The notes under the pieces: generated by a model
Told to the model about the DNA's origin: nothing
Database searches by the model: none
Seen by the model: the letters and a program-made list of their open reading frames with translations, nothing else
In this document: piece by piece, positions 8,388 through 18,963 of the stretch
How positions within the stretch are numbered: position 1 is the first letter of the stretch
Layout: each line of letters starts with the position of its first letter
Position numbers and translations under genes: made by a program
DNA from: Pseudomonas fluorescens
GTDB taxonomy: Bacteria; Pseudomonadota; Gammaproteobacteria; Pseudomonadales; Pseudomonadaceae
DNA length: 64,000 nt
Reading direction: 5' to 3'
Assembly: GCF_902498185.1 (NCBI RefSeq)
Contig: NZ_CABVIX010000003.1
Span: forward strand, 372,001-436,000

Positions 8388-9737
8388 TCAGTCCGCGTGT
8401 GGCTCAAGCGCGGCGCGCAGGCTCGCGATGGCGTCGTCGCGAGCGCTGGCATCGGTGAACTGCGGGCCTTCAGCGACGCTCTCACCGTCCAGCCACAGGC
8501 TGAAGCTCAAGGCCTCGACACGCACGTCCAGCTCGCCGCCCTGCTGCAGCTGCTTGCTTACGCCTCCGGCGCTCTTGCCATCGGCGAAGCTGCGCGACAG
8601 CAGCAACTGTTCGCCATCGGCCGCCAGCAGACGGAAACGGAAGCTGCCATCTTCGTCACGGAAGCTGATGAAGCGAGCGCTTTTCGCCGCCTTTTTCTTC
8701 ACTTCGCCAGCGGTCTGCACGCTGCTGCGGAACGAACGCAGGCCCACGGCTTCGCGCAGTTGCTCGAGGAATGGGCTGGCGGTCCTGCGCGCCTTCACAG
8801 CGCCTGCCAGAAGAATGTCCTCGAGATCCGCCGGACGGGCGATCAATTGGTGATACCGCTCGCGGGCCTCGCCCAACTGATCATCAAGACGTTGGAACAG
8901 GCGCTGCTTGGCCTCGCCCCAGCCCAGCCCCTGAAGCAGCTCGTCGCGCAGCTCGGCGGCCTGTGCGGGCGTTGAAAAAGCCTGGTACAGCGTGAAGAGG
9001 TGCGAGGCATCCGGATCCTTCGGCTCGCCCGGCACGCGCGAGTCGGTGACGATGCGCGAGATCGCGTCTTTCATCTCCTTGGCGCTGCTGAACAGCGGAA
9101 TCGTGTTGTCGTAACTCTTGGACATCTTGCGACCGTCCAGGCCCGGCAAGGTCGCCACGCTTTCCTCGATCACCGCCTCGGGCATGACAAAGAACTCCTT
9201 GCCCTTGCCGAACAGGTGGTTGAAGCGCTGGCCGATATCCCGGGCCATTTCCACGTGCTGGATCTGGTCGCGGCCGACCGGGACCTTGTGCGCGTTGAAC
9301 ATCAGGATGTCGGCGGCCATCAGCACCGGGTAGCTGAACAGGCCCATGGTCACGCCGGCGTCCGGGTCTTCGCCGCTTTCAACGTTCTTGTCCACCGATG
9401 CCTTGTAGGCATGCGCGCGGTTGAGCAGGCCCTTGGCGGCGACGCACGTCAGCAGCCAGGTGAGCTCGGGAATCTCGGGGATGTCGGACTGGCGATAGAA
9501 GGTGACCTTGTCCGGGTCCAGGCCACCGGCGAGCCAGGTGGCGGCGATTTCGAGACGCGAGCGCTGGATGCGCAGCGGATCATCGCACTTGATCAGGGCG
9601 TGGTAGTCGGCCAGGAAGTAGAACGAGTCGGCGCCGGGCTGCTGGCTGGCGAGGATCGCCGGGCGGATGGCACCGGCGTAGTTGCCCAGGTGCGGGGTGC
9701 CGGTGGTGGTGATACCGGTAAGGATGCGCGTAGTCAT
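8388..9737 (-). CDS. trpS: Tryptophanyl-tRNA synthetase with C-terminal extension
   Basis: The product is 449 residues and charges tRNA-Trp. The class I signatures are visible: [16 protein letters not shown] (HIGH region) near the N terminus and [11 protein letters not shown] (KMSKS) near residue 200. Ordinary TrpS is about 330 residues, so roughly 110 are added at the C terminus. This extension has a basic linker ([10 protein letters not shown]) and then [19 protein letters not shown], which looks like a YegP/DUF1508 beta repeat. From memory, other Pseudomonas TrpS proteins are similarly long. The gene is 25 bp downstream of an alpha/beta hydrolase gene. Confidence 0.95.
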   Translation of the reverse strand: MTTRILTGITTTGTPHLGNYAGAIRPAILASQQPGADSFYFLADYHALIKCDDPLRIQRSRLEIAATWLAGGLDPDKVTFYRQSDIPEIPELTWLLTCVAAKGLLNRAHAYKASVDKNVESGEDPDAGVTMGLFSYPVLMAADILMFNAHKVPVGRDQIQHVEMARDIGQRFNHLFGKGKEFFVMPEAVIEESVATLPGLDGRKMSKSYDNTIPLFSSAKEMKDAISRIVTDSRVPGEPKDPDASHLFTLYQAFSTPAQAAELRDELLQGLGWGEAKQRLFQRLDDQLGEARERYHQLIARPADLEDILLAGAVKARRTASPFLEQLREAVGLRSFRSSVQTAGEVKKKAAKSARFISFRDEDGSFRFRLLAADGEQLLLSRSFADGKSAGGVSKQLQQGGELDVRVEALSFSLWLDGESVAEGPQFTDASARDDAIASLRAALEPHAD

Positions 9738-9762
9738 GGGTTATCGCTTGATCAGGCTTGGC

Positions 9763-10398
9763 TCAGTTCGAGAGACGCGGCAGCACCAGATCCTTGAGAT
9801 CGGTCAGCTTGCCATGAAAGAAGTGTCCGCATTCTGCCACTTTCAGCAGCTCATGGGGGCGCGGCAGTGCGTCGGACCAGTCGTACACCAGACCAGGCTC
9901 GACCACTTCGTCGGCATCCGGCTGCACCAGGGTCAGCGGGCAGTTCCGTGCCAGGCTGTGTTCCTGGTTCAGGCGCATGACCGCCGGGGCAATCATGAAC
10001 AGATGTTGCAGCTCCACGTTCTGGGCCTCAAGCCGGCCAGAGAGGCTCGCCGCGACGAAACCACCGAAGGAGAAGCCCATCAGCACCAGCGGCAGTTCCG
10101 GGTGTTTTGCGCGCAGCCAGAGGGCGGCGGCGTGGGCGTCATCGACTTCGCCATTGCCCATGTCATGGCTGCCTGCGCTCTGCCCGACGCCACGGTAGTT
10201 GAAGCGCAGGGTAATGTAGCCGGCGTCGCGGGCAGTGCGCTGCAGGGTCGAAACCACTTTGTTGAGCATGGTGCCACCCTGGACCGGGTTGGGGTGGCAG
10301 ATCAGCACCACGCCTCGTGGCTCGGCGGCATCCAGATACAAGGCTTCGACCTGGCCACTCGGGCCATCGATGAACAAGGGGGTTTCGCGGATAAGCAA
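9763..10398 (-). CDS. Alpha/beta hydrolase (dienelactone-hydrolase-like)
   Basis: The product is 211 residues. The nucleophile elbow GFSFGGFVAASL carries the probable catalytic serine, HPNPVQGGTMLNKVV is typical of the CC/YfbB-like small hydrolases with an oxyanion HPxP motif, and GCGHFFHGKL supplies the catalytic histidine. The Asp would be in LVQPDADEVV. It is probably a cytoplasmic esterase; the substrate is unknown. It is probably cotranscribed with trpS, which starts 25 bp downstream. Confidence 0.85.
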   Translation of the reverse strand: MLIRETPLFIDGPSGQVEALYLDAAEPRGVVLICHPNPVQGGTMLNKVVSTLQRTARDAGYITLRFNYRGVGQSAGSHDMGNGEVDDAHAAALWLRAKHPELPLVLMGFSFGGFVAASLSGRLEAQNVELQHLFMIAPAVMRLNQEHSLARNCPLTLVQPDADEVVEPGLVYDWSDALPRPHELLKVAECGHFFHGKLTDLKDLVLPRLSN

Positions 10399-10538
10399 GG
10401 CACTACTCCGTGACCTCGGAATGGGTCGGCTCGTCTAGCTGAAAGAATTCTGTTCTGAGATATTTGCGATCGTTCGCGGTATACAGCGCAGGTCCGAGCC
10501 GTTAACGTAAAGCAAAGCCGTTTATAGAGGAAGGACTC

Positions 10539-10976
10539 GTGGAACTCTCGCTCTTGGTTTGGTTGTTGCCGACCCTGGCCCTCGTCGTGGGCGTGGTCAT
10601 CGGTTTCGTGATTGCCCGCGTGCTGCCCAACGCGGCACCGAGCAGCACACAGCGCCAGCTGGATGACATCCAGCAGCGTTTCGACAGTTATCAGAATGAG
10701 GTGGTCACCCACTTCAACAGCACCGCTTCGCTGGTCAAAAGGCTCACCCAGAGCTACCAGGACGTCCAGGATCACCTGGCCGACGGCGCCAACCGCCTGG
10801 CGCTCGACGAGCTGACCCGCCAGCGCCTGCTGGCTTCGCTGCATTCCGATGCGGCGCAGGGCCCGCGTGACCGCCTGACCCCACCCAAGGACACGGCCGA
10901 GGTGCCGCGCGACTACGCACCCAAGTCGCCGAACTCGCCAGGCATGCTTGATGAGCAGTACGGACTCAAGCGTTAA
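10539..10976 (+). CDS. ZapG/YhcB-like inner-membrane protein (DUF1043)
   Basis: The product is 145 residues with a GTG start at 10539 preceded by AGAGGAAGG. One N-terminal transmembrane helix (LSLLVWLLPTLALVVGVVIGF) is followed by a coiled coil carrying the family signature TQRQLDDIQQRFDSYQNEVVTHFNSTA. YhcB/ZapG links cell division with envelope and lipopolysaccharide homeostasis in E. coli. The C-terminal third is Pro/Asp-rich and disordered. It is divergent from the hydrolase/trpS genes. Confidence 0.88.
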   Translation: MELSLLVWLLPTLALVVGVVIGFVIARVLPNAAPSSTQRQLDDIQQRFDSYQNEVVTHFNSTASLVKRLTQSYQDVQDHLADGANRLALDELTRQRLLASLHSDAAQGPRDRLTPPKDTAEVPRDYAPKSPNSPGMLDEQYGLKR

Positions 10977-10983
10977 AGGCTTC

Positions 10984-11022
10984 TTGCCGAGAGCGGCACA
11001 AGGCCGCTCCGGCAAATTTTCG
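10984..11022 (+). terminator. Terminator between convergent zapG-like and mdeA genes
   Basis: TTGCCGAGAGCGGC pairs, with one bulge, with GCCGCTCCGGCAA across a 5-nt loop, and ATTTTC follows on the plus strand. It is 8 bp after the stop codon. Confidence 0.65.
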
Positions 11023-11029
11023 GCAGGAT

Positions 11030-12223
11030 TCAGAGCGCTGCGAAGGCCTGGTCCATGTCGGCTATCAGGTCATCGATGTCCTCAAGCCCCACCGAAAGCC
11101 GCACCAACCCCTCTGAAATCCCATGCCTTGCCCGCTCTTGCTCGCTGTAGCTCGAATGCGTCATGCTGGCCGGATGCTGCGCCAGTGACTCGGCATCGCC
11201 CAGGCTCACCGCCCGGCTGAACAGCTGAAAGGCATTCATCAGGCGTCGCCCCGCCTCGATGCCACCTTGCAGCTCGAACGCAATCATCCCGCCAGGCTTG
11301 CGCATCTGCCGTTGCGCCAGCTCATGTTGTGGAAAGCTGGGCAGCCCCGGGTAGTGGATCATCTCGATCAGGGGCTGGCGCTCGAGAAACTCAGCGATTT
11401 GCTGGGCGTTGGAGCAGTGCCGGTCCATCCGCAACGAAAGCGTCTTCATCCCGCGCATCAGCAGCGAGGCATCCTGAGGTGACAGCACCGCGCCGGTCAT
11501 GTCCTTCAGCCCTGCCAGGCGGATGCGGTCGACAAGCGCCTTGTGCCCCACCACCAGCCCCGCCGTGATGTCCCCATGACCACTCAGGTACTTGGTCGCC
11601 GAGTGCACCACCAGGTCCGCGCCCAGCTCCAGCGGGCGCTGCAGGTAGGGTGTGCAGTAGGTGTTGTCGACCACCGTAAGGATACCGTGCGCACGGGCAA
11701 TCCCAGCCACCATGGCGATATCCACCAGCTGCATGTTGGGGTTGGCCGGGGTCTCGAAATAAATCATGCGGGTGCTCGGATTCAGTGCCGCGCGTAGCGC
11801 CACCGCATCGTTCAAGTCGACGTGACGGACCTTGATGCCGAACTCGCCGATGCCATGGTGCAAGAAACCAAAGGTGCAGCCGTACAAGGTTCGGCCCACG
11901 ATCAGCTCGTCGCCAGGGCGTAGCAGCGTCCACATTGTCGAGCAGATCGCCCCCATGCCTGAGGCCAGCGCGAGCCCCGCCTCCCCGCCCTCGAGCGACG
12001 CCATGCGCGCTTCCAGCAACGCCAATGTAGGGTTGGAAATACGGCTGTAGAAATGCCCGCCCGCTTCGCCTGCAAAGCACGCCGCACCGTACTCGACGGT
12101 CGCGAATGCGTAGGTTGCGGTCTGGTAGACCGGAGGCACCAGGGCGCCTTGATGGGATTGGGGGTCGTAGCCGTGGTGAATGGCCCGTGTGGAAAAACCG
12201 TAGCTGCCTTCAGCATCACCCAT
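11030..12223 (-). CDS. mdeA: Methionine gamma-lyase
   Basis: This 397-residue PLP enzyme of the Cys/Met gamma family splits L-methionine into methanethiol, 2-oxobutyrate and ammonia. The residues that separate this enzyme from cystathionine synthases and lyases are in the same positions as in the characterised P. putida enzyme: Tyr59 and Arg61 in YSRISNPT, Tyr114 and Cys116 in TLYGCTF, and the PLP Lys211 in SATKYLSGHGD. The ATG at 12223 has GGAGG upstream and gives the family length; an open frame reaching 12295 is not needed. No mdeR-like regulator or 2-oxobutyrate dehydrogenase gene is adjacent. Confidence 0.93.
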   Translation of the reverse strand: MGDAEGSYGFSTRAIHHGYDPQSHQGALVPPVYQTATYAFATVEYGAACFAGEAGGHFYSRISNPTLALLEARMASLEGGEAGLALASGMGAICSTMWTLLRPGDELIVGRTLYGCTFGFLHHGIGEFGIKVRHVDLNDAVALRAALNPSTRMIYFETPANPNMQLVDIAMVAGIARAHGILTVVDNTYCTPYLQRPLELGADLVVHSATKYLSGHGDITAGLVVGHKALVDRIRLAGLKDMTGAVLSPQDASLLMRGMKTLSLRMDRHCSNAQQIAEFLERQPLIEMIHYPGLPSFPQHELAQRQMRKPGGMIAFELQGGIEAGRRLMNAFQLFSRAVSLGDAESLAQHPASMTHSSYSEQERARHGISEGLVRLSVGLEDIDDLIADMDQAFAAL

Positions 12224-12352
12224 AGCCTTATGCCTCCGGGGGTTTGCTATAAGCTTATGCCGTGCTGGCGCGGCGTCAAACGTGGCAGGCCGCACCGATG
12301 GATCGGCGGGTATTGCTACAGAGAAAGTGAACAGCTTGTCTTATATAAGCAG

Positions 12353-12385
12353 CGCGGCGCCATGTAAACAGCGCCGCTATTTTAA
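12353..12385 (-). terminator. Candidate terminator downstream of the S74-domain gene
   Basis: GCGGCGC and GCGCCGC flank a 10-nt loop roughly 70-95 bp after the S74-gene stop, in the gap before mdeA. A TATTTT tract lies on the plus-strand side, so it could also act in the other direction. Confidence 0.4.
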
Positions 12386-12450
12386 CTCACAGCAGAAACG
12401 TTATTGGGTAATGCGATCGCCGGCTTACCTACCCGAGCAATTACAAACTC

Positions 12451-12819
12451 CTACTTTGCCTGTGCTTTTTCCAGCACTTCGATCCGGCCATTGAGCTCGC
12501 GCACCGACTCGACCAACGGCGCTACAAGTTTCTGGTAATCGACAGTCAGCAAGCCTTCTTTTTCATGTACCACTTGCGGGTAAACATCTTTCACTTCCTG
12601 GGCAATGAAGCCCACGTCCTTGCGGCCGGAATCCTTCCAGTTGAATTCCACGCCCTTGAGCTGCAGCACCTGCTGCGTCGAGTTCTCAAGCGGCCGGACC
12701 TCGGTCTTCAGGCTCTTGTCGCTGAACGGGCAGCATGGTTGGCCAAGATCCGCGAATGCCGGGACTGCCACGAATGCCAGAGTCGCTGCAAGGAAAGCCT
12801 TGTTCTTGTTGATCTTCAT
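12451..12819 (-). CDS. Exported stand-alone peptidase-S74 / endosialidase-type chaperone domain protein
   Basis: The product is 122 residues. A signal peptide (about residues 1-23, cut after VPAFA) leaves a mature part of about 99 residues that consists almost entirely of an intramolecular chaperone domain: FSDKSLKTEV, the VEFNWKDSGRKDVGFIAQEV core, LLTVDYQKLVAPLVESV and a C-terminal helix for trimer coiled coil (LNGRIEVLEKA). In phage tail spikes this domain sits at the C terminus, folds the trimer and cleaves itself off before the Ser of the SDxxLK motif. Here Ser33-Asp34 and Lys38 are kept, but there is no passenger protein, only DLGQPCCPF before the motif. Function is unknown. Confidence 0.82.
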   Translation of the reverse strand: MKINKNKAFLAATLAFVAVPAFADLGQPCCPFSDKSLKTEVRPLENSTQQVLQLKGVEFNWKDSGRKDVGFIAQEVKDVYPQVVHEKEGLLTVDYQKLVAPLVESVRELNGRIEVLEKAQAK

Positions 12820-12839
12820 GTTCTACTCCACTTGATGTT

Positions 12840-12856
12840 CCGTACGAAATGTACGG
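12840..12856. promoter_or_regulatory. Palindrome in the leader of the S74-domain gene
   Basis: CCGTAC-GAAAT-GTACGG is a perfect 6-bp inverted repeat starting 20 bp upstream of the start codon. It could be an operator or a small RNA hairpin in the 5' leader. No known regulator motif is matched. Confidence 0.35.
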
Positions 12857-12972
12857 CTGCAAGTGTAAGATCGGCAGATTCAGGCGCCATCGGAAACGGC
12901 GTAAGTAGCAATGGAAAATATACCTTTACATGTAAGAATCATCCGACGCCGCAGAGACTTTCAACTTGCACA

Positions 12973-13007
12973 TAAAAAACCCGCCAGGCGCTTGGCCATG
13001 GCGGGTC
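12973..13007 (-). terminator. Rho-independent terminator of cysD-cysNC
   Basis: On the minus strand ACCCGCCA (13006-12999) pairs with TGGCGGGT (12986-12979), followed by six T. It lies 22 bp after the cysNC stop. Confidence 0.88.
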
Positions 13008-13028
13008 TTGTCCAAGCCTGACGCTTAC

Positions 13029-14930
13029 TTAGATCGCAGCATGCTTGCGCAGCAACTCCAATACCTGCCTGACGCCTTCTTCCACAGACGAGTTCTGGGT
13101 ATCGATCACCAGATCCGCATCCAGCGGCACGTCATACGGGAAGCCTTCGCCTGGAATATTGTCGCCACCGGCGGCATACAGGCCCTGCGGGTCACGCTCG
13201 CGGCAGACCAGCGGCGAGGCCTGGACGTAGACCGTCAGCAGGCGCTCCTTGCCGATCAGTGCCTTGGCCTGTTCGCGGCCTTCGGCATCGGGGGCCACGA
13301 ACGCAGCCAGCGTCAGCAGGCCGGCTTCGTTGAACTGGCGCGCCACGTGGGCGGCGCGACGCCAGTTCTCGGTGCGACCCGCGCGATCCTGCGGCAACCC
13401 CTTGTTCAGGTCGTGGCGCAGGTTCTGGCCGTCTAGGACGTAGACCGCGCGCCCCATGTCGAACAGCTTGCGCTCGACGGCATAGGCCAGGGTGCTCTTG
13501 CCAGCGCCCGACAGACCGCTGAACAGCACGGTCGCCGGCTGCTGGCCCAGACGCAGGGCACGCTCCTCGGTGGAAACGTGGCAGAGGTTGCCGTGCTGGC
13601 TCGCGGTACCGTGCGGCAAGACAGGTGGGGCGATGATCATGCCCGCGCCGACGGTGCCATTGGTAAGACGATCGATGACGATGAACGCGCCGGTGGTGCG
13701 GTTGCTTTCGTAACCGTCCAGGGCGATCGAGGCATCGAGGGCGACCTTGACCCGGCCGATCTCGTTGAGCTGCAACGCGCTGGCCGAGCCCAGTTCGAGG
13801 GTATTCACATCGACCTTGTGGGTGATGCTGGCGATCGAACCTGGCACGTAGCTGGTGGCGCGCTTGATGTCGTATTTCTTGCCCGGCAGCAACGGCTCTT
13901 CGGACATCCACACCAGCATGGCATCGAACTGGTCGGTGACCGGCGGCACGTTGTCGGCATGCACCAGGAGGTCGCCACGGGAGATGTCGATCTCGTCTTC
14001 CATGGTCAGGGTCACGGCCTGGCCCGGGCCGGCGTGCTCCAGTTCGCCTTCATAGGTGACGATGGACTTGACTCGGCTGCTCTTGCCAGATGGCAGCACG
14101 ACGACCTCGTCGCCCTTGTGCACGACGCCGCTCGCCAGGGTACCGGCAAAGCCCCGGAAGTTCAGGTTAGGCCGGTTGACGTATTGCACCGGGAAACGCA
14201 GGTCGGTGAAGTTGCGGTCGGCCGCGACTTCGACGGTTTCCAGGATTTCCATCAATGCAGGGCCCGTGTACCACGGCGAGCGCTCGCTGCGGTTGACCAC
14301 GTTATCGCCCTTGAGCGCCGACATCGGCACGAAGTGCAGGCTGCTTGGCGTCAGATTGATGGCTTCGGCGAACTTCAGGTAGTCGGCCTTGATCGACTCG
14401 AAGACCTGCTCGTCGAAGCCCTTGAGGTCCATCTTGTTGATCGCGACGACGATATGCTTGATGCCCAGCAACGAGGCGATGTAGCTATGCCGGCGGGTCT
14501 GGGTCTGCACGCCATAACGGGCATCGACCAGGATGATGGCCAGGTCGCAGGTCGAAGCGCCGGTGGCCATGTTGCGGGTGTACTGCTCGTGGCCCGGGGT
14601 GTCGGCAATGATGAACTTGCGCTTGGCGGTGGAGAAATAGCGGTAGGCGACATCGATGGTGATGCCCTGCTCGCGCTCGGCCTGCAGGCCGTCGACCAGC
14701 AGCGCCAGGTCGACTTCCTCACCGGTGGTGCCGGACTTCTTGGAGTCACGGGTGATGGCCTCGAGGTGATCCTCGTAGATCATCTTCGAGTCGTGCAGCA
14801 GGCGCCCGATCAGGGTGCTCTTGCCGTCATCAACGTTGCCACAGGTCAGGAAGCGCAGCAGTTCCTTGCGCTCGTGCTGGGCCAGGTAGGCGAGGATGTC
14901 CTCGCTGATCAGATCAGATTGGTGCGACAT
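13029..14930 (-). CDS. cysNC: Bifunctional sulfate adenylyltransferase subunit 1 / APS kinase
   Basis: The product is 633 residues, a fusion. Residues about 25-440 are the GTPase CysN, with [21 protein letters not shown] and NKMD nucleotide motifs followed by EF-Tu-like barrels. Residues about 455-633 are CysC, with [13 protein letters not shown] (P loop). With CysD it makes adenosine 5'-phosphosulfate using GTP hydrolysis, and the C-terminal kinase phosphorylates it to PAPS. The CysNC fusion is normal for Pseudomonas. It is 15 bp downstream of cysD. Confidence 0.96.
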   Translation of the reverse strand: MSHQSDLISEDILAYLAQHERKELLRFLTCGNVDDGKSTLIGRLLHDSKMIYEDHLEAITRDSKKSGTTGEEVDLALLVDGLQAEREQGITIDVAYRYFSTAKRKFIIADTPGHEQYTRNMATGASTCDLAIILVDARYGVQTQTRRHSYIASLLGIKHIVVAINKMDLKGFDEQVFESIKADYLKFAEAINLTPSSLHFVPMSALKGDNVVNRSERSPWYTGPALMEILETVEVAADRNFTDLRFPVQYVNRPNLNFRGFAGTLASGVVHKGDEVVVLPSGKSSRVKSIVTYEGELEHAGPGQAVTLTMEDEIDISRGDLLVHADNVPPVTDQFDAMLVWMSEEPLLPGKKYDIKRATSYVPGSIASITHKVDVNTLELGSASALQLNEIGRVKVALDASIALDGYESNRTTGAFIVIDRLTNGTVGAGMIIAPPVLPHGTASQHGNLCHVSTEERALRLGQQPATVLFSGLSGAGKSTLAYAVERKLFDMGRAVYVLDGQNLRHDLNKGLPQDRAGRTENWRRAAHVARQFNEAGLLTLAAFVAPDAEGREQAKALIGKERLLTVYVQASPLVCRERDPQGLYAAGGDNIPGEGFPYDVPLDADLVIDTQNSSVEEGVRQVLELLRKHAAI

Positions 14931-14945
14931 GGAGTAACCCTGAAA

Positions 14946-15863
14946 TTAGAAGTAGCCCTGGCGTTTCTTGTCTTCCATGGAGCCGGCGCCATCGTGGTCG
15001 ATGACGCGGCCCTGACGTTCGGACGTTCTGGTCAGGAGCATTTCCTGGATGATGTCCGTCAGGGTCTCGGCTTCGGATTCGACGGCGCCCGTCAACGGGT
15101 AGCAGCCGAGGGTACGGAAACGCACCTTCTTCTTGACGATCCGCGCCTTGTCCTCGTCGGAGAGGTGCTCGAGGATGCGATCGTCGTCGATCATGATCAG
15201 GGTGCCGTTCTTCTCGATGACCTCGCGCTCGGCGGCGAAGTACAGCGGGACGATCGGGATGCCTTCCAGGTAGATGTATTGCCAGATGTCCAGCTCGGTC
15301 CAGTTCGACAGGGGGAAGACGCGGATCGATTCGCCCTTGTTGACCTTGCCGTTGTACACGTTCCACAGCTCGGGGCGCTGGTTCTTCGGGTCCCAGCGGT
15401 GTTTGCTGTCGCGGAAGGAGTAGACACGCTCCTTGGCGCGGGACTTCTCTTCGTCACGGCGCGCGCCGCCGAAGGCTGCGTCGAAGCCGTGCTTGTCCAG
15501 CGCCTGCTTCAGGCCCTGGGTCTTCATGATGTCGGTGTGCTTGGAGCTGCCGTGGGTGAACGGGTTGATGCCCTGCGCCACACCCTCTGGGTTGACGTGG
15601 GTAATCAGCTCGAGACCCATTTCCTCGACCATCTTGTCGCGGAAGCTGTACATCTCCTGGAATTTCCACTGGGTGTCGACATGCATCACGGGAAACGGCA
15701 GTTTGCCCGGGAAGAAGGCCTTGCGCGCCAGGTGCAGCATCACGGCGGAATCCTTGCCGATCGAGTACAGCATGACCGGGTTGTCGAACTCAGCGGCCAC
15801 CTCGCGGATGATATGGATGCTTTCCGCCTCCAGCTGTTTCAAGTGCGTCAGTTTGTCGACCAT
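14946..15863 (-). CDS. cysD: Sulfate adenylyltransferase subunit 2
   Basis: The product is 305 residues. The PP-loop [12 protein letters not shown] marks the ATP-pyrophosphatase fold that activates sulfate; [32 protein letters not shown] and [13 protein letters not shown] are standard CysD blocks, and the C terminus is [12 protein letters not shown]. It acts as a heterodimer with the GTPase half of CysNC, the next gene. A promoter candidate lies immediately upstream. Confidence 0.97.
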   Translation of the reverse strand: MVDKLTHLKQLEAESIHIIREVAAEFDNPVMLYSIGKDSAVMLHLARKAFFPGKLPFPVMHVDTQWKFQEMYSFRDKMVEEMGLELITHVNPEGVAQGINPFTHGSSKHTDIMKTQGLKQALDKHGFDAAFGGARRDEEKSRAKERVYSFRDSKHRWDPKNQRPELWNVYNGKVNKGESIRVFPLSNWTELDIWQYIYLEGIPIVPLYFAAEREVIEKNGTLIMIDDDRILEHLSDEDKARIVKKKVRFRTLGCYPLTGAVESEAETLTDIIQEMLLTRTSERQGRVIDHDGAGSMEDKKRQGYF

Positions 15864-15941
15864 GGCTACTCACGAAAAACGATCTTATGGACGGCCAGCG
15901 GGCCGTGTTCGAGCGAGGCACTTTATCACAGCGCCACATTC

Positions 15942-15970
15942 TATTTAGGCGCCGGGCTAGAACGAAACAA
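15942..15970 (-). promoter_or_regulatory. Candidate cysD-cysNC promoter
   Basis: On the minus strand TTGTTT (15970-15965), a 17-bp spacer and TAAATA (15947-15942) lie about 80 bp upstream of cysD. The surrounding AT-rich sequence would suit CysB activation, but no CysB site can be assigned from sequence alone. Confidence 0.45.
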
Positions 15971-16000
15971 TCTAAGAATATGCCTGTGTGTTTGGCCTGT

Positions 16001-16759
16001 TCAGATCGGATTCGGACAATCGATAAACAGATGTTCCAGCGCAAAATGCCGCGCCAGGTACTCACCCAGTGCCTGGACACCATAGCGCTCGGTAGCGTGG
16101 TGGCCCGCCGCAATGAAACTGATGCCGTTTTCCCGGGCGCTGTGATAGGTCTGCTCGGAGGCCTCGCCGCTGATGAACAGATCGACACCCGCGGCGATCG
16201 CCTGATCGATGTACCCCTGGCCACCTCCGGTGCACCAGCCAACCCGGCGGATCACCTGGTCGCCCTCGATGAGCAACGGTTCACGTCCCATCACCTCCTG
16301 CACCCGCCGGGCGAAATCACGCGCCGACACGGGTTCGGCCAGGGAGCCGACCAGACCGACCACACGAGGGTCGCTGGGAGCCAGAGGGCCCTCCACGGTG
16401 ATATCCAGCTCGCGGGCGAGCTGCACGTTGTTGCCCACTTCAGGGTGCAGGTCCAGCGGCAGGTGAAAGGCCAGCAGACTGACGTCGTGCTTGAGCAGGG
16501 TCTTCAGGCGGCGCTGCTTCATGCCGGTGATGCAGGGGTTTTCGCCCTTCCAGAAATAACCGTGATGCACCAGCACCAGGTCGGCCTCGGCTTCGACCGC
16601 CGCGTCCAGCAATGCCTGGCTCGCGGTCACACCGCTGACGATGCGGCTGACGTGGGGACGGCCCTCGACCTGCAGGCCGTTAGGGCAGTAATCCTGGATT
16701 TTCGCGCTCGACAGGTAGCGCTCGGCCTCCTCTACCAGGGTGCTCAGGGCAACGGCCAT
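16001..16759 (-). CDS. Nif3-like dinuclear metal-center protein (YbgI family)
   Basis: The product is 252 residues. Metal-binding histidines are visible in LVLVHHGYFWKG, LLAFHLPLDLHPEVGNN and FIAAGHHATERYG, with an acidic ligand in FISGEASEQTYH; together they form the dinuclear site of the Nif3/YbgI toroid. Proteins of this family have been linked to GTP cyclohydrolase I-like metal chemistry but have no settled function. The ATG at 16759 starts the family motif properly; upstream in-frame ATGs encode low-quality sequence. It is divergent from algW. Confidence 0.9.
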   Translation of the reverse strand: MAVALSTLVEEAERYLSSAKIQDYCPNGLQVEGRPHVSRIVSGVTASQALLDAAVEAEADLVLVHHGYFWKGENPCITGMKQRRLKTLLKHDVSLLAFHLPLDLHPEVGNNVQLARELDITVEGPLAPSDPRVVGLVGSLAEPVSARDFARRVQEVMGREPLLIEGDQVIRRVGWCTGGGQGYIDQAIAAGVDLFISGEASEQTYHSARENGISFIAAGHHATERYGVQALGEYLARHFALEHLFIDCPNPI

Positions 16760-16782
16760 GAAAAGTCTCCTCAAATCAGCGG

Positions 16783-16810
16783 TTTTGCCGGGCCCCGAGG
16801 CCCGTATAAT
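16783..16810 (+). promoter_or_regulatory. Candidate algW promoter
   Basis: A perfect TATAAT at 16805-16810 lies in the algW/nif3 divergent gap, with only a weak TTTTGC at 16783-16788 as -35 (16-bp spacing). It is about 150 bp upstream of algW. Confidence 0.4.
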
Positions 16811-16960
16811 GGCGGCCATTATGGGCCGTCGCAGGTTCGGGGGAAACCTGCGGCAGTCACCGGGGACCATCGCCGATCAGCCTGTTTCGCAGTATGATCG
16901 CGCGCGTTCGCACCCCGGGTCGCACTGAGGCGGCCCCTTCCCACTTCCAGGATTCGTTCA

Positions 16961-18121
<1,161 letters not shown>

Positions 18122-18187
18122 TACTGGACAGCAGGGGGGCGCCTTGCGCCCCACCGCGGGATTAGCCCACCGGGGCCTCCAGATGCA

Positions 18188-18952
18188 TCAGTGCAGGATC
18201 TGGCTCAGGAACAGTTTCGTCCGTTCGTTCCTGGGTCGGTCGAAGAAGTCATCCGGCGCCGCCTGCTCGACGATCTCACCCTTGTCCATGAAGATCACCC
18301 GGTTCGCCACGGTCCGGGCAAAGCCCATCTCGTGGGTGACGCAGAGCATGGTCATGCCGTCTTCCGCCAGGCTTACCATGGTGTCGAGCACCTCCTTGAC
18401 CATCTCCGGGTCGAGCGCCGAGGTCGGTTCGTCGAACAACATGATCTTGGGCTTCATGCACAGCGCGCGGGCGATCGCCACGCGCTGCTGCTGGCCACCA
18501 GACAACTGCCCCGGATACTTGTTGGCCTGCTCCGGAATCCGCACCCGCTCAAGATAGTGCATGGCAATTTCCTCGGCCTTGCGCTTGGGCAGCTTGCGTA
18601 CCCACATCGGGGCCAGGGTGCAGTTTTCCAGGATGGTCAGGTGCGGGAACAGGTTGAAGTGCTGGAACACCATGCCCACCTCACGCCGGATGGCCTCGAT
18701 CTGCTTGAGGTCATTGGTCAGCTCGACTCCATCGACCACGATGCGCCCCTGCTGATGTTCCTCAAGCCGGTTGAGGCAGCGGATGGTGGTCGACTTGCCC
18801 GAGCCCGAAGGCCCGCACAGGACGATACGCTCACCCTGGCGCACGTCGAGATTGATGTCCTTGAGCACGTGGAACTGGCCGTACCACTTGTTCACGCCCT
18901 GCATCTGGATAATGCCTTCAGGGCCCACAGGCTGTTTGATCGCTTCACTCAT
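18188..18952 (-). CDS. aapP: Amino-acid ABC transporter ATP-binding protein
   Basis: The product is 254 residues with Walker [10 protein letters not shown], signature LSGGQQQR, Walker [16 protein letters not shown] and the H-loop in VTHEMGF. The open frame extends far upstream through aapM in another frame, but ATG 18952 gives [17 protein letters not shown] and normal length. It powers uptake through AapQM of L-amino acids (glutamate, aspartate and related). It is the last gene of aapJQMP, 11 bp after aapM. Confidence 0.94.
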   Translation of the reverse strand: MSEAIKQPVGPEGIIQMQGVNKWYGQFHVLKDINLDVRQGERIVLCGPSGSGKSTTIRCLNRLEEHQQGRIVVDGVELTNDLKQIEAIRREVGMVFQHFNLFPHLTILENCTLAPMWVRKLPKRKAEEIAMHYLERVRIPEQANKYPGQLSGGQQQRVAIARALCMKPKIMLFDEPTSALDPEMVKEVLDTMVSLAEDGMTMLCVTHEMGFARTVANRVIFMDKGEIVEQAAPDDFFDRPRNERTKLFLSQILH

Positions 18953-18963
18953 CTCGAACACTC

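Noticed and set aside
13578..16085. 835-codon plus-strand frame opposite cysNC and cysD
   Set aside because: It is the antisense shadow of two well-identified genes, caused by high third-position GC; its translation has no recognisable domain.
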